Assembly: GCA_903859155.1 (NCBI GenBank)
Contig: CAIOLO010000126.1
Coordinates: 1-64,000 of the forward strand
Length of the DNA: 64,000 nt
Source of the DNA: an uncultured beta proteobacterium
Lineage (GTDB): Bacteria; Pseudomonadota; Gammaproteobacteria; Burkholderiales; SG8-39
Reading direction: 5' to 3'
Below are positions 24,709 through 33,090 of the stretch, one piece after another (position 1 is the first letter of the stretch; each line of letters starts with the position of its first letter). Position numbers and translations under genes: made by a program. The notes beneath the pieces are model-generated. The model saw nothing but the letters and a program-made list of their open reading frames with translations. It searched no databases and was not told the DNA's origin.

Positions 24709-27700
24709 ATGGCACAGACACCGACTCCGGACAGCCCGCGCGGCCACAGCATCTCCGACCACCAGTACGGTGAGGACTTCGCGCACACCCACGATGGCGT
24801 GGATGCCGACCACGACCATGATCGCTTCGATGGCGACGGCCCGCTGGAGGAAAACCCGATATGGATCGCCGACCATGTGACGCTCACCAGCGTGGGCATG
24901 GACATCGGCTCTTCCGGAACTCAGGTGGTGTTCTCGAAAATGAACCTGCGCCGTTTCGGCGAGGAACTGTCCAGCCGCTATTACGTGGTCTCGCGCGAGA
25001 CCTTGTATCAGTCGCCCGTGACGCTGACGCCCTACCGCAGCGAGGAGTTGATCGACGATGCAGCCCTTGGGGCAATCATCGATTCCGCTTATGCGGCGGC
25101 CGGACTGCATCCGGACGCCATCGATACCGGCGTGGTGATCCTCACCGGCGAGGCGCTGCGTCGCGAAAATGCGGAGGCGATCGCCGCCATCCTGGCCGAG
25201 CAGGGCGGTGAGTTCGTCTGCGCAACGGCCGGCCATCATATGGAGGCCATGCTGGCCGCCTACGGTTCGGGCGCGGCGCGCGCTTCGCACGATACCGGCA
25301 AACGCATCCTGAACATAGATATTGGCGGTGGCACCACCAAACTGGCGCTGGTTGACCGGGGCAAGGTGCTTGCCACGGCAGCCGTCCACATTGGCGGGCG
25401 GCTGCAGGTAGTCGATGGCGAACACCGCATCGTGCGGCTCGATCCGGCCGGCAAATATCACGCAAAAAGGGCCGGATTCGCCTGGGAACGTGGTGATCTG
25501 GCAGCCGCTGCCGACATGGATCGCGTCGCCGAGGGCATGGCCGACACGCTGGTCGCCGCGCTGGCCGGCGCCGTTGCCGCGCAGGCTTTGCCCCATGAAA
25601 TCGAGCATCTGTATCTGACCGAGCCGATTCGCGACTGGGGCAGCATCGAAGGCGTAATGTTCTCAGGCGGCGTTGGCGAGTACGTCTACGCCCGCGAAGA
25701 GCGGGACTTTGGCGACATGGGGCGGCGCCTGGGACAGGCGGTGCGGCGTCGAATCGACTCGGGTGCACTGCCCTGGATGCTGCTGCCGGCCGGTGAATGC
25801 ATGCGCGCCACCGCACTGGGGGCCTCCGAATACAGCGTGCAGTTGAGCGGCAATACCACTTATATCTCCAGCCCCGGCGAGTTGCTGCCCAGGCGCAATC
25901 TGCAGGTGTTGCAGCCAGCCATCGAATTTCAGGAACACATCGACGCCGACGCCCTGGCAAATGCCATCCGCGAGCATTTCACCGCTTTTGACCGGATCGA
26001 AGGGGAGGGTGAAGTCGCGCTTGCGTTCCGCTGGACGGGCGCGCCGTCCTATGAGCGTATCGCCGCATTCGCCCACGGCATAGAGCGCGGCATGAGCAAC
26101 AGCATCGCCGCTGGCGCACCCTTGTTCATCATGCTCGATGGCGACATCGCCCAGACCCTGGGGGCCATCCTGCGCGAAGAACTCGGTGTGGCCAATGAAA
26201 TCCTGGTGATCGACGGTGTCACGCTGCAGGATTTCGACTACATCGACCTGGGCCGGGTGCGCCTGCCCTCGCAAACGGTGCCGGTGACCATCAAATCACT
26301 GGTGTTCAGCGAGGACCCGCGCGCGCCTGACGGGCGCCAGCATCTGGATCAAGGGCCCGCGCATACGCATGATCATGGTCATGCGCATGACCATGATCAT
26401 CCGCATGCACACTCCCACGGTCCTGCACAAGCGCACCGGCACGGCCATTCCCATGCCCACGGTGATGAACATCACCACGCCCATGATGACCACACCCATG
26501 CGCACACCGGCGCGGATAATGGCCATTCCCATGGCGATGGGGGAAATGGACATTCCCATGGCGGCGGCCACGGTGCCGAAGACGCGCCCTCCGCGGGTTT
26601 CTGGGCGCGCCTGGATCCCAAATGGCTGATTTTTGCCGTCTGCGTGGCCTTCGTAGCATGGCTCGCCCTGGTGCCGCTGGGATTCCTGCTGTGGCAGAGC
26701 TTTTTCACCCCGGAAACGGCCACCGTCGCCGCAGAGTTCACTTTCGACAATTACAAGGTCGCCTACTCCAGTGTCGAGACGCTGCAACTGTTTCTCAACT
26801 CGGCGCAATTCGCAGCGGGGGCGGCGCTGTTTGCATTTCTGGTAGGCACTTTTCTAGCGTGGGTCAACGAGCGCACCAATACGCCGTTCAAGTCGCTGTT
26901 CTTCGGGCTTTCGATCATTCCCCTGGTGATTCCCAGCATTCTCTTCACCGTCTCCTGGATACTGCTGGCCAGTCCGAAAATCGGCATTCTCAACCAGGTC
27001 CTGCAGACCTGGTTCGGAACGGAGCGGGTGTTTTTCAATATCTATTCGATGTCCGGCATGGTCTGGGTGGACGGGCTGCACTATTCCCCGGTGGCATTCC
27101 TGCTGATGACCGCCGCCTTTCGTTCCATGGACCCGTCGCTGGAGGAGTCCGCGCTGATGAGCGGCGCCTCGGTTTTTCAGATCGCCCGGCGCATCACACT
27201 GAAGCTGGCCTGGCCGGCGGCCCTGGCTTCGCTGCTGATTCTGTTCGTGCGCGCCATCGAATCATTCGAGGTGCCTGCACTGCTGGGACTGCCGGTCGGA
27301 ATCCACGTCTATACCTCGGCGATCTTCGAGGCGATACGGCAATATCCGAGCAAGGTGGGCCTGGCTTCGGCCTACGGCATCACCCTTTTGGCGATCGCCG
27401 GGCTGGGTCTTTATTTTCAGTCGCGCCTGTCCAGCCAGGGCAACCGCTACTCCACAGTGACCGGCAAGGGGTTCCGGCCGCGGCCCATGGACCTGGGCCG
27501 CTGGCGCTATTTCACCGCGGCCATTTTCATCGCCTACCTGCTGGTGGTGGTGGTGTTTCCGTTCCTGGTGCTGGTGTGGTCCTCGCTGCACAAGTTCTAC
27601 AGCGTGCCTTCAATGGAAGCGTTAAAGACGCTGACCATCGAGCCTTACCGGCGCGTATTCGAGTTTCCGGCGCTGGCGGGCGCGGTTTGGAACAGCCTGT

Positions 27701-28296
27701 TCCTGTCGCTGGGTGCCGCCACCATGATCATGCTGGTGACCTCGGTGATCTGCTGGATCGTGGTTAAAAGCCGCATGCGCGGCCGGGTATGGCTGGACAA
27801 TCTGGCCTCCCTGCCGCTGGTTTTTCCGGGGCTGGTCCTGGGCCTGTCGATCATGATCTTTTATCTTTATGTCGATATCGGCGTGTACGGCACCTTCTGG
27901 ATCATGTTCATCGCCTACGTGACGCGCTTCCTCCCCTATGGGCTGCGCTACAACATGACCTCGATGCTGCAGATCCACAAGGAACTGGAGGAATCCGCGG
28001 CAATGAGCGGTGCGGCCTGGGCGGCGACCTTCTGGCGCATCGTGCTGCCGCTGCTCAAACCGGGCCTGGTCGCCGGATGGATCTACATCGTCATCGTTTC
28101 GATTCGTGAACTGTCGAGCTCCATCCTGCTCTACAGCCCGGGCAAGGAAGTCGTCTCCATCATCATCTGGGAATTCTGGCAGAACGGCCAGTACGTCGAA
28201 CTGTCGGCGTTGGGCGTCATGATGATTGTGTCGCTGTTCTGCTTCGTGATGCTGGCGCAGTATGCGGCCGGAAAACTTGGCATCAAAGAGGTTTAG
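24709..28296 (+). CDS. EutA-like ATPase / His-rich linker / ABC permease fusion
   Basis: Single open frame of 1195 residues with three parts. Residues about 50-535 match EutA, the ATPase that reactivates B12-dependent ethanolamine ammonia-lyase, end to end: phosphate-1 DIGSSGTQ (Asp65), phosphate-2 NIDIGGGTTK (Asp204), adenosine-type SGGVGEY (319-325) and the EutA tail VPVTIKSL (524-531). Residues 545-621 hold 28 His in 77 positions; a smaller His/Asp cluster lies at 26-40. From about 625 there are 12 TM helices with two EAA loops (near 812 and 1094), as in FbpB/ThiP-type two-domain permeases. No in-frame ATG lies between the linker and the first TM helices, so separate translation of the permease is unlikely. 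The ATPase gene follows directly. No EutB/EutC is present. The function of the fused EutA is unknown; nucleotide- or metal-dependent gating is a hypothesis. A TTG at 24700, overlapping the IclR stop, is an alternative start. Confidence 0.88.
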   Translation: MAQTPTPDSPRGHSISDHQYGEDFAHTHDGVDADHDHDRFDGDGPLEENPIWIADHVTLTSVGMDIGSSGTQVVFSKMNLRRFGEELSSRYYVVSRETLYQSPVTLTPYRSEELIDDAALGAIIDSAYAAAGLHPDAIDTGVVILTGEALRRENAEAIAAILAEQGGEFVCATAGHHMEAMLAAYGSGAARASHDTGKRILNIDIGGGTTKLALVDRGKVLATAAVHIGGRLQVVDGEHRIVRLDPAGKYHAKRAGFAWERGDLAAAADMDRVAEGMADTLVAALAGAVAAQALPHEIEHLYLTEPIRDWGSIEGVMFSGGVGEYVYAREERDFGDMGRRLGQAVRRRIDSGALPWMLLPAGECMRATALGASEYSVQLSGNTTYISSPGELLPRRNLQVLQPAIEFQEHIDADALANAIREHFTAFDRIEGEGEVALAFRWTGAPSYERIAAFAHGIERGMSNSIAAGAPLFIMLDGDIAQTLGAILREELGVANEILVIDGVTLQDFDYIDLGRVRLPSQTVPVTIKSLVFSEDPRAPDGRQHLDQGPAHTHDHGHAHDHDHPHAHSHGPAQAHRHGHSHAHGDEHHHAHDDHTHAHTGADNGHSHGDGGNGHSHGGGHGAEDAPSAGFWARLDPKWLIFAVCVAFVAWLALVPLGFLLWQSFFTPETATVAAEFTFDNYKVAYSSVETLQLFLNSAQFAAGAALFAFLVGTFLAWVNERTNTPFKSLFFGLSIIPLVIPSILFTVSWILLASPKIGILNQVLQTWFGTERVFFNIYSMSGMVWVDGLHYSPVAFLLMTAAFRSMDPSLEESALMSGASVFQIARRITLKLAWPAALASLLILFVRAIESFEVPALLGLPVGIHVYTSAIFEAIRQYPSKVGLASAYGITLLAIAGLGLYFQSRLSSQGNRYSTVTGKGFRPRPMDLGRWRYFTAAIFIAYLLVVVVFPFLVLVWSSLHKFYSVPSMEALKTLTIEPYRRVFEFPALAGAVWNSLFLSLGAATMIMLVTSVICWIVVKSRMRGRVWLDNLASLPLVFPGLVLGLSIMIFYLYVDIGVYGTFWIMFIAYVTRFLPYGLRYNMTSMLQIHKELEESAAMSGAAWAATFWRIVLPLLKPGLVAGWIYIVIVSIRELSSSILLYSPGKEVVSIIIWEFWQNGQYVELSALGVMMIVSLFCFVMLAQYAAGKLGIKEV
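26341..26571 (+). repeat. His-rich low-complexity coding repeat (linker of fusion protein)
   Basis: The DNA is a run of CAT/CAC codons alternating with Asp, Gly, Ala, Ser and Thr codons (HDH, HAH, HSH, HGH units) with repeated CATGATCATG-like words. It encodes residues 545-621 of the fusion protein. His-x-His tracts of this kind bind Ni2+, Co2+ or Zn2+ in metallochaperones and transporters. Confidence 0.9.
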
Positions 28297-28341
28297 GAAT
28301 CGACGGTACGCAACCAGCGAATCCACTTAGGGAGAGTCAGC

Positions 28342-29463
28342 GTGCTTAGCGTCAAAGGTCTTTTCACCGAATACCCCAACGACCGCGGACAGACCGTGAA
28401 GGCGGCGCAGGATGTCGCCTTCGAAGTGCCCGAGGGCAAGCTGTTTACGCTGCTCGGGCCCAGCGGCAGCGGCAAGACCACAACGCTGCGCTCGATCGCG
28501 GGCCTGGAGCGGCCGGTCGCCGGAGACATCAGCGTCGACAACCGCGTGGTGTACTCATCCTCGAAAAACGTGTTCGTGCCGCCGAACCGGCGCAACTTCG
28601 GCATGGTTTTCCAGTCCTACGCCATCTGGCCGCACATGAACGTGTTCCAGAATGCCGCGTTTCCACTGCAGGTGCGCGCCAACCCCCCCGGGGAGAAGGT
28701 AATCAAGGAAAAGGTCATGCGAGTGCTGGCCGCGGTGGGGTTGGAGGAACTTGCGGGGCGGGACGCCACGCGGTTGTCCGGCGGCCAGCAGCAGCGACTG
28801 GCGCTGGCGCGTGCCATTGCGATGGAACCCCGGCTGCTGTTGCTGGACGAGCCTTTGTCCAACCTGGACGCCAAACTGCGCGAGCGCATGCGCTTCGAGC
28901 TGAAACGGCTGCAAAGCGAATTCAAGCTGACCACTGTCTATGTCACACACGACCAGAGCGAGGCACTGGCCCTGTCGCACCAGATTGCCGTCATGAGCGA
29001 AGGGCGCATCGTGCAACTGGGCACGCCCAGGGAAATCTACGAGCGGCCGCGCAACAAATTCGTGGCGGATTTCGTCGGTTCCAGCAATTTCATCGACGCG
29101 TCGGTGCGCGCGGCCCAGGGCGAGCCCGGCGCCTACCGCGTGACGAGCGCGCTCGGGGACCTCGACGTGCGCTCGGTGGGCAGGCTCGCCCCCGGCGACA
29201 AGGCGGTCATCGCCATCCGTCCGGAGGATGTGACACTGGCTGACCAGGCGCTCCCGGGCGGACAGAATGCCTGCCAGGGCAGGGTGGAGGCCAAGGTGTT
29301 TCTCGGCGAATGCGTCGATTTCCAGGTGCGCATCGGCGAGACGCTGCTGCTCGCGCGTGCTCATCCTTCGTTGCGCACGCCGGTCGGCGAAAACATTCAT
29401 TTGACGATGGATCCGGAAAAATGCATCGCGATACCCAACACCGTGGAAACGGCGCCGCAGTGA
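28342..29463 (+). CDS. ABC transporter ATP-binding protein (FbpC/PotA type)
   Basis: ABC ATPase of 373 residues. It has Walker A GPSGSGKTT (39-47), the Q-loop in MVFQSYAIWPHM, the signature LSGGQQQR, Walker B LLLLDEPLSNLDA, the H-loop in VYVTHDQSEA, and a C-terminal TOBE domain (about 285-365). The GTG start has GGGAGA eight bases upstream and lies 45 bases after the fused permease, so the two are surely partners at the inner membrane. The type imports iron, thiamine, polyamines or phosphonates; the substrate here is not readable from sequence. Confidence 0.95.
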   Translation: MLSVKGLFTEYPNDRGQTVKAAQDVAFEVPEGKLFTLLGPSGSGKTTTLRSIAGLERPVAGDISVDNRVVYSSSKNVFVPPNRRNFGMVFQSYAIWPHMNVFQNAAFPLQVRANPPGEKVIKEKVMRVLAAVGLEELAGRDATRLSGGQQQRLALARAIAMEPRLLLLDEPLSNLDAKLRERMRFELKRLQSEFKLTTVYVTHDQSEALALSHQIAVMSEGRIVQLGTPREIYERPRNKFVADFVGSSNFIDASVRAAQGEPGAYRVTSALGDLDVRSVGRLAPGDKAVIAIRPEDVTLADQALPGGQNACQGRVEAKVFLGECVDFQVRIGETLLLARAHPSLRTPVGENIHLTMDPEKCIAIPNTVETAPQ

Positions 29464-29494
29464 CCCCTATTTTGAACACAGCTGGAGAACCGTA

Positions 29495-30613
29495 ATGGCC
29501 AAAGACGCAGTGGTATCGGACGATCTGGCGAAGAAATTCGCCACGGAAAAGGACACCCCTTACACCCGCTGGGTGAAGAACGAGGGCCTGGACATCATCG
29601 GCGCGCATTACGTCCCGAACCTGCACAGTGTCGAACTCAAGCCCTGGGTGCGTCGCGAGGCACGCGGCGTCTACCTCAATCACGAGGCATCGAGGACCTC
29701 GAATGACTGCTATGTCTGCGAGATCCCCTCGGGAGGTAAGCTGCCGCCGCAGCGCCAGCTGTTCGAGGAAATGATCATGATCCTCGACGGACGTGGATCA
29801 ACCACGGTATGGAATGACGCCGGCAAACGCATCACCTTCGAATGGAAAGCCGGTGCGTTGTTCGCAATTCCGCTCAACACCTGGCACCAGCACTTCAACG
29901 GTTCGGGCCGGGAGCCGGCCCGCTATGTGGCGGTGACAAACGCACCGTCTGTGATCAACCTCTATGAAGAACCCGAGTTCGTATTCAACACAAGCTACGA
30001 CTTCAAGAACCGCTTTGCGGGCGAACCCGATTATTTCAGCAACAAGGGCGAGCAAAAGGGGCTGCTGCTGGAGACCAACTTCGTCGCAGACGCAGTCAAC
30101 CTGCCGCTGATCAGCGCAAAGGAGCGCGGTGCCGGCGGCGGGCATATCCGCTTCAACATGGCCAAAGGCTCGATGAACAGCCATATTTCCCAGTTTCCCA
30201 TCGGCACCTACAAAAAGGCGCACGCGCACGGTCCCGGAGCGCATGTGATCATCCTGACCGGCGAGGGTTACTCATTGATGTGGCCTGAGGGCGAGGCGCC
30301 GAAGCGCTACGAATGGCAGGTCGGTTCGATGATCGTGCCGCCGGCCGGCTGGCTGCACCAGCACTTCAATACCGGGACCACGCCCGCGCGTTATCTGGCC
30401 TTCAAGCATGAGGGGGTGGCGCTGCGCAATACCCAGGGCGTGCCCAAGGCCTGGATCAGCAAGCGCCTGGGCGGGGACCAGATCGATTATGCGGACGAAA
30501 AACCGCTGATCCGGCAGCTTTTCTCCGAAGCGCTGGCCAAACACGGACTGCAATCGCGCATGGAGGAGGCTTACAAGGCCGAACTGGCCGATTTGCCACC
30601 TGTCACGGGGTAA
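29495..30613 (+). CDS. Bicupin protein with HQHFN motifs
   Basis: Two-cupin protein of 372 residues. Cupin 1 (about 60-150) has QRQLFEEMIMILDGRG, with Gln where metal-binding His are expected, then TWHQHFNGSG. Cupin 2 (about 230-325) has HAHGPGAHVIILTGEG and WLHQHFNTG, so it can bind metal with an extra His in place of the usual Glu. The HQHFN motif recurs in the two single cupins downstream (31891, 32476). The family resembles ring-cleaving or gentisate-type bicupins only in fold. It lies 31 bases after the ATPase and has no signal peptide, so it acts in the cytoplasm, probably on the imported substrate. Confidence 0.82.
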   Translation: MAKDAVVSDDLAKKFATEKDTPYTRWVKNEGLDIIGAHYVPNLHSVELKPWVRREARGVYLNHEASRTSNDCYVCEIPSGGKLPPQRQLFEEMIMILDGRGSTTVWNDAGKRITFEWKAGALFAIPLNTWHQHFNGSGREPARYVAVTNAPSVINLYEEPEFVFNTSYDFKNRFAGEPDYFSNKGEQKGLLLETNFVADAVNLPLISAKERGAGGGHIRFNMAKGSMNSHISQFPIGTYKKAHAHGPGAHVIILTGEGYSLMWPEGEAPKRYEWQVGSMIVPPAGWLHQHFNTGTTPARYLAFKHEGVALRNTQGVPKAWISKRLGGDQIDYADEKPLIRQLFSEALAKHGLQSRMEEAYKAELADLPPVTG

Positions 30614-30616
30614 GCC

Positions 30617-30646
30617 TTTGGGCTTGCCCGCGCGGCGGTCTATACT
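30617..30646 (+). promoter_or_regulatory. Possible internal promoter
   Basis: TTTGGG, an 18-base spacer, then TATACT (30641-30646), 20 bases before the binding-protein start. The -35 is poor. An internal promoter would raise the binding protein above the permease level, as is often needed. Confidence 0.3.
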
Positions 30647-30666
30647 TTGCAATCAGGGAGGAGAGC

Positions 30667-31749
30667 ATGAGGCAAAACCAAAGCATCAAAGCCATCTGGG
30701 CTGGCTGCACGCTGGCACTTGCCGGTCTGGCGCTGCTCGGCAGCAGCGGCGCAACCGCGCAGGCCAGGGCGGTACCCGACTCACCGTCGGCGGCATTGGC
30801 GAACTACAGCGGCGCGGACCGGCAGCAGCGGCTGGTTGAAGGCGCAAAAAAAGAAGGCGAGGTCAGCGTCTACAACTCGGCGCCGGTTGATGACATGAAG
30901 ATTTTTGCCGGGGCTTTCGAAAAGAAATACGGGATCAAGGTCAAGGTGTGGCGGTCCAGTTCGGAAAATATCGTGCAAAGGGCGGTCACCGAAGCACGCG
31001 CCGGCCGCTTCGAGGTCGATGTTGTCGAAACCAATGCGCCGGAGATGGAGGCGCTTTCCCGGGAAAGGCTGCTGCAGGAGGTGAAGTCGCCTTACCTTCA
31101 GGATTTGATTCCACAGGCCCTGCCGCCCCATCGCGAATGGATAGGAACGCGGCTCAACATGTTTACCGCCGCGTACAACACCAGACTGGTCAAGAAGGAA
31201 GATCTGCCGAAAACCTATGAAGACCTCCTCAATCCCAAGTGGAAAGGGCGGCTGGGAATCGAATCGAGCGATCTGGACTGGTTTGCCGCCGTTGTCGGCG
31301 ACATGGGTGAAGCCAAGGGGCTCAAGCTGTTTCGCGACATCGTGGCGACCAATGGCATTTCCGTGCGTACCGGCCACACCCTGCTGGTGAATCTTGTGGT
31401 ATCGGGGGAAATTCCGCTGGCACTGACCATTTACAACTACAAGGCCGAACAGTTGAAAAATGACGGCGCACCCATAGACTGGTTCGTGATGCAGCCCGGA
31501 CTCGCCCGTCCCCAGGGGGTCGGCGTCGCGCGCCGCGCGCCGCATCCGAATGCGGCCATCCTGTTCCATGATTTCATGCTCTCGGATGCGCAGGAAATGT
31601 TCATCAAGCGCGATTTCGTGCCCACCAGCAAGAAGATCAACACGCCATTGAATAAATTCCCGTTCCGCTTTATTGATCCAAAAATTGCGCTGGATGAGAA
31701 TGCAAAGTGGTCAAAGCTTTATCGCGAGATTATCGGCGCCGCGAAGTAA
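30667..31749 (+). CDS. ABC transporter periplasmic binding protein (paralogue 2)
   Basis: Periplasmic binding protein of 360 residues with a signal peptide ending near ATA-Q (31), after a GGGAGGAG ribosome site. Shared paralogue segments: DRQQRLVEGAKKEGEVSVYNS, FEKKYGIKVKVWRSSS, NPKWKGRLGIESSDLDWFA and SVRTGHTLL. It is closer to the 33087 protein than to the 21942 one. A strong hairpin directly after its stop may protect its mRNA. It probably serves the fused permease as an alternative receptor. Confidence 0.88.
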   Translation: MRQNQSIKAIWAGCTLALAGLALLGSSGATAQARAVPDSPSAALANYSGADRQQRLVEGAKKEGEVSVYNSAPVDDMKIFAGAFEKKYGIKVKVWRSSSENIVQRAVTEARAGRFEVDVVETNAPEMEALSRERLLQEVKSPYLQDLIPQALPPHREWIGTRLNMFTAAYNTRLVKKEDLPKTYEDLLNPKWKGRLGIESSDLDWFAAVVGDMGEAKGLKLFRDIVATNGISVRTGHTLLVNLVVSGEIPLALTIYNYKAEQLKNDGAPIDWFVMQPGLARPQGVGVARRAPHPNAAILFHDFMLSDAQEMFIKRDFVPTSKKINTPLNKFPFRFIDPKIALDENAKWSKLYREIIGAAK

Positions 31750-31775
31750 AGACGGCTGGGCAAGGTTCAAGGAGG

Positions 31776-31810
31776 CCTGCGCCGCCCGGGGAATCCCCCC
31801 GGAACGCAGG
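31776..31810 (+). other. Long GC-rich mRNA hairpin after a binding-protein gene
   Basis: CCTGCG (31776) pairs with CGCAGG (31805-31810), with an inner stem CCGGGG (31786) / CCCCGG (31797-31802). It is 26 bases after the binding-protein stop and has no U-run, and genes continue in the same direction. A stability or attenuation element that sets the binding-protein to cupin ratio is more likely than a full terminator. Confidence 0.5.
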
Positions 31811-31890
31811 GGCAAGCTGTTGAGACGTTTTAGTCGAGTGATTGTTTCAGGGTTTCATCGGGGAATATTTTTCAGCACACAGGAGCAGCA

Positions 31891-32445
31891 ATGTCCAACG
31901 AGTCGCATTACCACAGCAAGAAAGACCGGATCTTCGTCCGAGCCATAGCCGGCGCCTACAGCCTGAAGGACGAACTCACGCGACTTCGCGCCCTGCCTCG
32001 GGTGCGCAAGGGTTCCGAGATCAAGTTCCAGGATGGTCCCCAGGCCTATAGCCGGCATTATGTCGAACCCAAGGACGGCATTACCCAGACCCTGCACATT
32101 CACCTGGAGGAATACGGTCCAGGCGGTAAATCGCAAAAGCACGGCCACGTCAACGAGGCGGCGTTCTACATCCTCGATGGCACAGGTTACGAAATCCACG
32201 ACGGCGTGCGCTACGACTGGCAGGCCGGCGATATTGCGATTGTGCACAACAACTGCGTGCACCAGCATTTCAACGCCGATGCCGACAAGCCGGCCCGCGC
32301 ACTGGTACTGAAGACCAAGCCCATGTACATGTTCATGAACATGCTGTTCCAGTCGACCGTGGAGCCACGGCCCACCGAGGCGGCCCCGGGCGGAAAGAAT
32401 TTTGTCGTGCGCGAGCGCGAAGAAGACCTCAACCACGCAAAGTAA
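31891..32445 (+). CDS. Cupin-domain protein (HQHFN family)
   Basis: Single cupin of 184 residues. The metal site is visible as HGHVNEAAFYILDGTG (His84, His86, Glu89) and VHQHFNADADKPAR (His124). A 141-base leader precedes the ATG, with ACAGGAGCAGCA before it. It is a cytoplasmic protein with no signal peptide. It shares the HQHFNADxDKPxR signature with the next gene and a shorter form with the bicupin. It is probably a dioxygenase or isomerase acting with the Rieske enzyme (inference). Confidence 0.85.
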   Translation: MSNESHYHSKKDRIFVRAIAGAYSLKDELTRLRALPRVRKGSEIKFQDGPQAYSRHYVEPKDGITQTLHIHLEEYGPGGKSQKHGHVNEAAFYILDGTGYEIHDGVRYDWQAGDIAIVHNNCVHQHFNADADKPARALVLKTKPMYMFMNMLFQSTVEPRPTEAAPGGKNFVVREREEDLNHAK

Positions 32446-32475
32446 CGCGCAAACACTTTATTTAAGGAGATAACA

Positions 32476-33090
32476 ATGGCCTGGACTGAAGCAAAAGCGT
32501 GGATGCGCGGCAAGACAACCGGAAAAATCTACCAAGACCTCCTCGATGACGCGACCAACGCGCCGGTGCGCAACGCGCGCCGCAAGAAGGTAGTGCGTCC
32601 CGAAGACATGCCCTGGGAGATGGCGCGCCAGGGATTGCTGAAGCACCTGATCAGCGAACAGATGAATACGCGCATGGAGACGGTGGACTCCTACATGCAG
32701 ATCATCCCGCCTGGCAGCAAGTCGGGAAAGCACCGCCACCTGGCCGAGGAGTGCCTCTACGTGCTGGAAGGACGCGGCTACGACCTGCACCAGGATTGCG
32801 ACGTCGAAATTACCGACACCTACCACTGGACGCCCCAGGAAGAGGTCAAGCGCTACGAGTGGGAGGCCGGCGACGTGATCTATATCCCGCCGAACACCAT
32901 ACACCAGCACTTCAATGCCGACCCGGACAAACCGGTGCGCCTGATATCCGCCATCAACCGCATATTCAAGAACAGCGGTCTCAATGACCTGGAGCAACTT
33001 GAGGATGCGCCCGAATACGACCCGGCGGTGGTGCTGAGCGCGGAAGCGGTGCAACGCTACCTCAAGGGCAAGGTCAAGGAGCCGGCGTGA
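32476..33090 (+). CDS. Cupin-domain protein (HQHFN family)
   Basis: Single cupin of 204 residues with HRHLAEECLYVLEGRG and IHQHFNADPDKPVR, so the His/His/Glu/His metal site is complete. A 20-residue insertion (DCDVEITDTYHWTPQEEVKR) lies between the two cupin motifs. The start follows AAGGAGATAAC. It ends in a 4-base overlap with the GTG start of the third binding protein, so translation is coupled. It pairs with the preceding cupin as a probable heteromer or tandem duplicate. Confidence 0.85.
   Translation: MAWTEAKAWMRGKTTGKIYQDLLDDATNAPVRNARRKKVVRPEDMPWEMARQGLLKHLISEQMNTRMETVDSYMQIIPPGSKSGKHRHLAEECLYVLEGRGYDLHQDCDVEITDTYHWTPQEEVKRYEWEAGDVIYIPPNTIHQHFNADPDKPVRLISAINRIFKNSGLNDLEQLEDAPEYDPAVVLSAEAVQRYLKGKVKEPA

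Noticed and set aside
26341-26571. CRISPR or tandem DNA repeat
   Set aside because: The repeat is irregular, has no spacers, and stays in frame as His-rich protein sequence.
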